A stretch of 24,289 nt of DNA from Candidatus Cloacimonadota bacterium. Lineage in GTDB: Bacteria > Cloacimonadota > Cloacimonadia > JGIOTU-2. The stretch lies in the NCBI GenBank assembly GCA_014384665.1, contig JACNFI010000148.1:1-24289 (forward strand), written 5' to 3'. The notes below the pieces were generated by a model, which searched no databases, had not been told where the DNA came from, and worked only from the letters and a program-made list of their open reading frames with translations. The translations under genes were made by a program, and so were the position numbers. Numbering within the stretch: the first letter of the stretch is position 1; every line of letters starts with the position of its first letter. Of the stretch, positions 22,120 through 24,289 are shown in pieces.

Positions 22120-22152
22120 TTATATTACTCCATAATATATTATCTTTATAAC

Positions 22153-22184
22153 CCAATAATTTATTGGATTGATAATATTGTCAA
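22153..22184 (-). promoter_or_regulatory. candidate rpmE promoter with palindrome over the -10
   Basis: On the minus strand TTGACA (22184-22179) is followed after 17 bases by AATTAT (22161-22156), four of six matches to the -10 consensus. This is about 35 bases before the rpmE start. The 15-base perfect palindrome CCAATAATTTATTGG (22153-22167) covers the -10, as an operator would. No regulator can be named. Confidence 0.4.
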
Positions 22185-22280
22185 ATTTTGTATGTAAATT
22201 GAGAATCATCGTAGCCAAATTTGCTAGAATTAAAATATGTTGTAATTAGTAGAAAAAAGGAATCCAATAGGTTTTTGATT

Positions 22281-22320
22281 AAAAAAAAGAGAAAGCCAGG
22301 GAAGAACCCCAGCTTTCTCT
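22281..22320 (-). terminator. rho-independent terminator of the surface protein gene
   Basis: On the minus strand AGAGAAAGC (22320-22312) pairs with GCTTTCTCT (22296-22288), with an inner GGG/CCC pairing. It is followed at once by a run of T (plus-strand A 22281-22288). It lies 17 bases after the stop of the surface protein gene. This is the clearest intrinsic terminator in the window. Confidence 0.9.
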
Positions 22321-22336
22321 GCAATTCTCAAATAGA

Positions 22337-24289
22337 TTACTTCATCATAATCATCTTCTTGATAGATGAATAATTTCCTGCAGTCATCTTATAGAAATAA
22401 ATACCATTGGATACTTTTTGGTTATTATCATCAAGTCCATTCCAGTATTCAGAGTGATTATTCACTGTGTAGTAACCATCAACTAATGTTCTAACCTTTT
22501 GTCCTAAGATATTGTATATTTCTATAGTAACATTTCCAGCTTCCCTAAGAGAGAAGTTAATTTTAGTTCCAGCCATAAATGGATTTGGATAATTACCGCC
22601 AAGTTGAGTAGCTTCAATGCTATAGACTTTGATTTCTGCTACAGCAGTTTCTAATGATTTGAATGCGTTTAAGTAGTCTGGAAGATATACAACCTCAACA
22701 TCAGTATATTCTACCTGTTCGCTTGAATCCCATACTCTGTATGTAATTTGATTTCCTGTTATGAATCCATCAATCTCTTCAGTAATAGGGTCATCAGTGG
22801 ATACAGCTATAGATATGAATTGGTCAATTTCACCTGCTAATATTTTACTGCCAACACAAATATCACCATCAAAGACAGATATCTCATCGCTTATACCTAA
22901 ATTGATATCATTAATTGTAGCAGAAGTAATGCAGATATTCATCGGTAGATATGGATTACCTATATGTATTGGAGTAAAATGACCATCTTGTCTTGCAGAA
23001 TGTTCATCAGAGATATCACTAGTAGATAATGCTATTAGAGGTTCATTAAGAGTTAAGTATGTATTAGTATTAACTTTAATATTATATCCTTCACCAGGTT
23101 CAAAATTACCAATCGTATTAATCCAGCCCCAGGGCATATTTATAATAGCATCACCTGTTTCAGATTGGACTTTGACTAATTCACCAGCATCTATCAATGG
23201 CTGAACTGCATCTAATGCATTTTGTGGTCCAGTTACAGGATAACCCATAATATTCCAACCATTAAGAAGTGGAATATCAAATGGCAACATCACGGGTGAA
23301 CCAATTGTATTTAACAGGGCATCATCATTAAGTCTTATGTAGTATCCTTCAGTAACAGCCATATCACCAATTGTATTAACCCATCCTCCGGGCAAGAATA
23401 CAATAGTTCCACCAGCTTCATCCTGAACTTTGACTAATACATCAAGAGCTATCAATGGGTTAACAATATCTAACATATCCATTGGATAAGGACGGTTGTA
23501 GAAAGACATTATGTTCCATCCGTAATATAAATCAATATCCTGCGGGATACCTGTAGAACCGTATAACCATACTACAGCAGTTCCAAGATTTGTAAATACA
23601 TCATTATATTCAGGGTCATAATCTACATCAACATATACTATAAGTTCATCTTCACATTCATTCCAGAGTCTATAATAAATTGTATGTCCATTAATAAATC
23701 CATCTATCTCCTCAGTTGTAGGATCATCCGCACATGCTATAACATGAAGAGGTTCTTCAATCTCTCCTTCAAGAGCCACTGCACCGACACATATATCACC
23801 ATCAAAGATACCAATCTCATAACACTCATCAAGGTTTATACCTTCAAATGTAGCTCCACTTATGAAGATATTCATAGGTAGATATGGGTTACCATCAGGG
23901 CAGACAGGATCAAAATACCATACTCTAATAGTAGTTGGATCTGAGGTATCAATTCCATGAGTAGTTTCTACAGTTAATGTTGCATCATATATACCTGAGT
24001 ACATATACTCATGAATCGGATTCTCTTCAGTAGATGTTTCTCCATCTCCAAAATCCCATAAGTATGTTATATCACAACCGGTGCCTGGATCTGATGTGTT
24101 AGTAAATTCAACAGTCAATGGTGAATAACCTTCTGTAGGATCTGCTGTGAAAGAGGCAACTGGTGGTATTATGTCATAGATAACACTTCCATTAGTCACA
24201 TTATCCAGATAACTAACTTCATCTACATCAAACTGGGTAAATGTCAAAGGTGTAGCAAAACCACAACAATAAGCATGAAATTCAAGATA
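22337..24289 (-). CDS. large surface protein with PKD domain and C-terminal sorting domain (5' partial)
   Basis: The frame is open to the window edge: residues YLEFHAYCCGFATP precede the TTG at 24247, so the gene is 5' incomplete. Numbering from that TTG, a PKD domain lies near 27-110 (PPVASFTADPTEG, WDFGDGETSTEENPIHEY). Then repeat A1 begins at 119 (GNPYLPMNIFISGATF) and B1 near 241 (YYGWNIMSF). B2 begins near 328 (NGWNIMGYP) and A2 at 430 (GNPYLPMNICITSATI). The last 88 residues form a FlgD-like/T9SS-type sorting domain (YPNPF, INFSLREAGNVTIEIYNILGQKVRTL, GIYFYKM) ending KKMIMMK. It is expected to be secreted and anchored at the surface. No catalytic motif is visible; adhesion or structural roles are inference. 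Confidence 0.9.
   Translation of the reverse strand, partial: YLEFHAYCCGFATPLTFTQFDVDEVSYLDNVTNGSVIYDIIPPVASFTADPTEGYSPLTVEFTNTSDPGTGCDITYLWDFGDGETSTEENPIHEYMYSGIYDATLTVETTHGIDTSDPTTIRVWYFDPVCPDGNPYLPMNIFISGATFEGINLDECYEIGIFDGDICVGAVALEGEIEEPLHVIACADDPTTEEIDGFINGHTIYYRLWNECEDELIVYVDVDYDPEYNDVFTNLGTAVVWLYGSTGIPQDIDLYYGWNIMSFYNRPYPMDMLDIVNPLIALDVLVKVQDEAGGTIVFLPGGWVNTIGDMAVTEGYYIRLNDDALLNTIGSPVMLPFDIPLLNGWNIMGYPVTGPQNALDAVQPLIDAGELVKVQSETGDAIINMPWGWINTIGNFEPGEGYNIKVNTNTYLTLNEPLIALSTSDISDEHSARQDGHFTPIHIGNPYLPMNICITSATINDINLGISDEISVFDGDICVGSKILAGEIDQFISIAVSTDDPITEEIDGFITGNQITYRVWDSSEQVEYTDVEVVYLPDYLNAFKSLETAVAEIKVYSIEATQLGGNYPNPFMAGTKINFSLREAGNVTIEIYNILGQKVRTLVDGYYTVNNHSEYWNGLDDNNQKVSNGIYFYKMTAGNYSSIKKMIMMK

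Noticed and set aside
24245..24247. TTG as the true start of the surface protein
   Set aside because: The frame stays open through the window edge and no signal peptide or Shine-Dalgarno is present, so the gene is 5' incomplete.

Overview
The window is AT-rich bacterial DNA with Shine-Dalgarno-led genes. It carries a large surface protein that ends in a FlgD-like/T9SS-type C-terminal sorting domain and a short primary-type sigma factor of the kind seen in Bacteroidetes and relatives. Together with the many dispersed palindromic repeats, this suggests a member of the FCB superphylum. Candidatus Cloacimonadota (Cloacimonetes) is my best guess, by inference only.

Region 1 (1-9520) is core housekeeping. 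It holds a decayed rimO fragment, rpmB (L28), a secreted HtrA/DegQ-type protease, a sigma-70 factor, valS, tRNA-Leu(UAG), the tig-clpP-clpX cluster and tRNA-Asn(GUU). ClpP carries Asn instead of Asp at the third position of its catalytic triad, and ClpX follows it two bases later, so the two are made together.

Region 2 (9521-14900) is an accessory, defence-like island on the minus strand. It contains a truncated DUF559 nuclease remnant cut off by a heptamer tandem repeat, and two copies of a palindromic element back to back. Next come a stranded duplicate of a restriction enzyme's C-terminus, an unrecognised 474-residue protein with a HEPN-type RX4H motif, and a 1046-residue Eco57I-like type IIG restriction-modification enzyme. 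The type IIG gene appears to carry an in-frame insertion of a palindromic repeat just before its catalytic NPPY motif.

Region 3 (14908-22119, all minus strand) is a translation-related cluster: rpmE (L31), a DUF1385 membrane protein, prfA, a CNNM/CorC-type CBS membrane protein and rsmI. A second restriction-modification cassette of about 1.8 kb sits cleanly between the DUF1385 gene and prfA. It comprises a beta-class amino-methyltransferase that stops before its AdoMet-binding motif I, a BglII/BstYI-like endonuclease with a D-x8-E-x-Q active site, and two small unrecognised ORFs.

The spacers in region 3 are full of repeats. The most striking lies between rpmE and DUF1385: two mirror-image 12-copy octamer arrays, sharing 48 perfectly complementary bases, flank a set of nested CCCCGTT palindromes. 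Region 4 (22281-24289) is a strong terminator and the 3' part of a large surface protein (PKD, A-B-B-A repeats, sorting domain) that runs off the right edge.

The main themes for follow-up are the ClpP triad change, the HEPN gene bounded by duplicated restriction-enzyme tails, the in-frame palindromic insertion, the apparently unprotected BglII-like cassette, and the families of structured repeats with variable stems.
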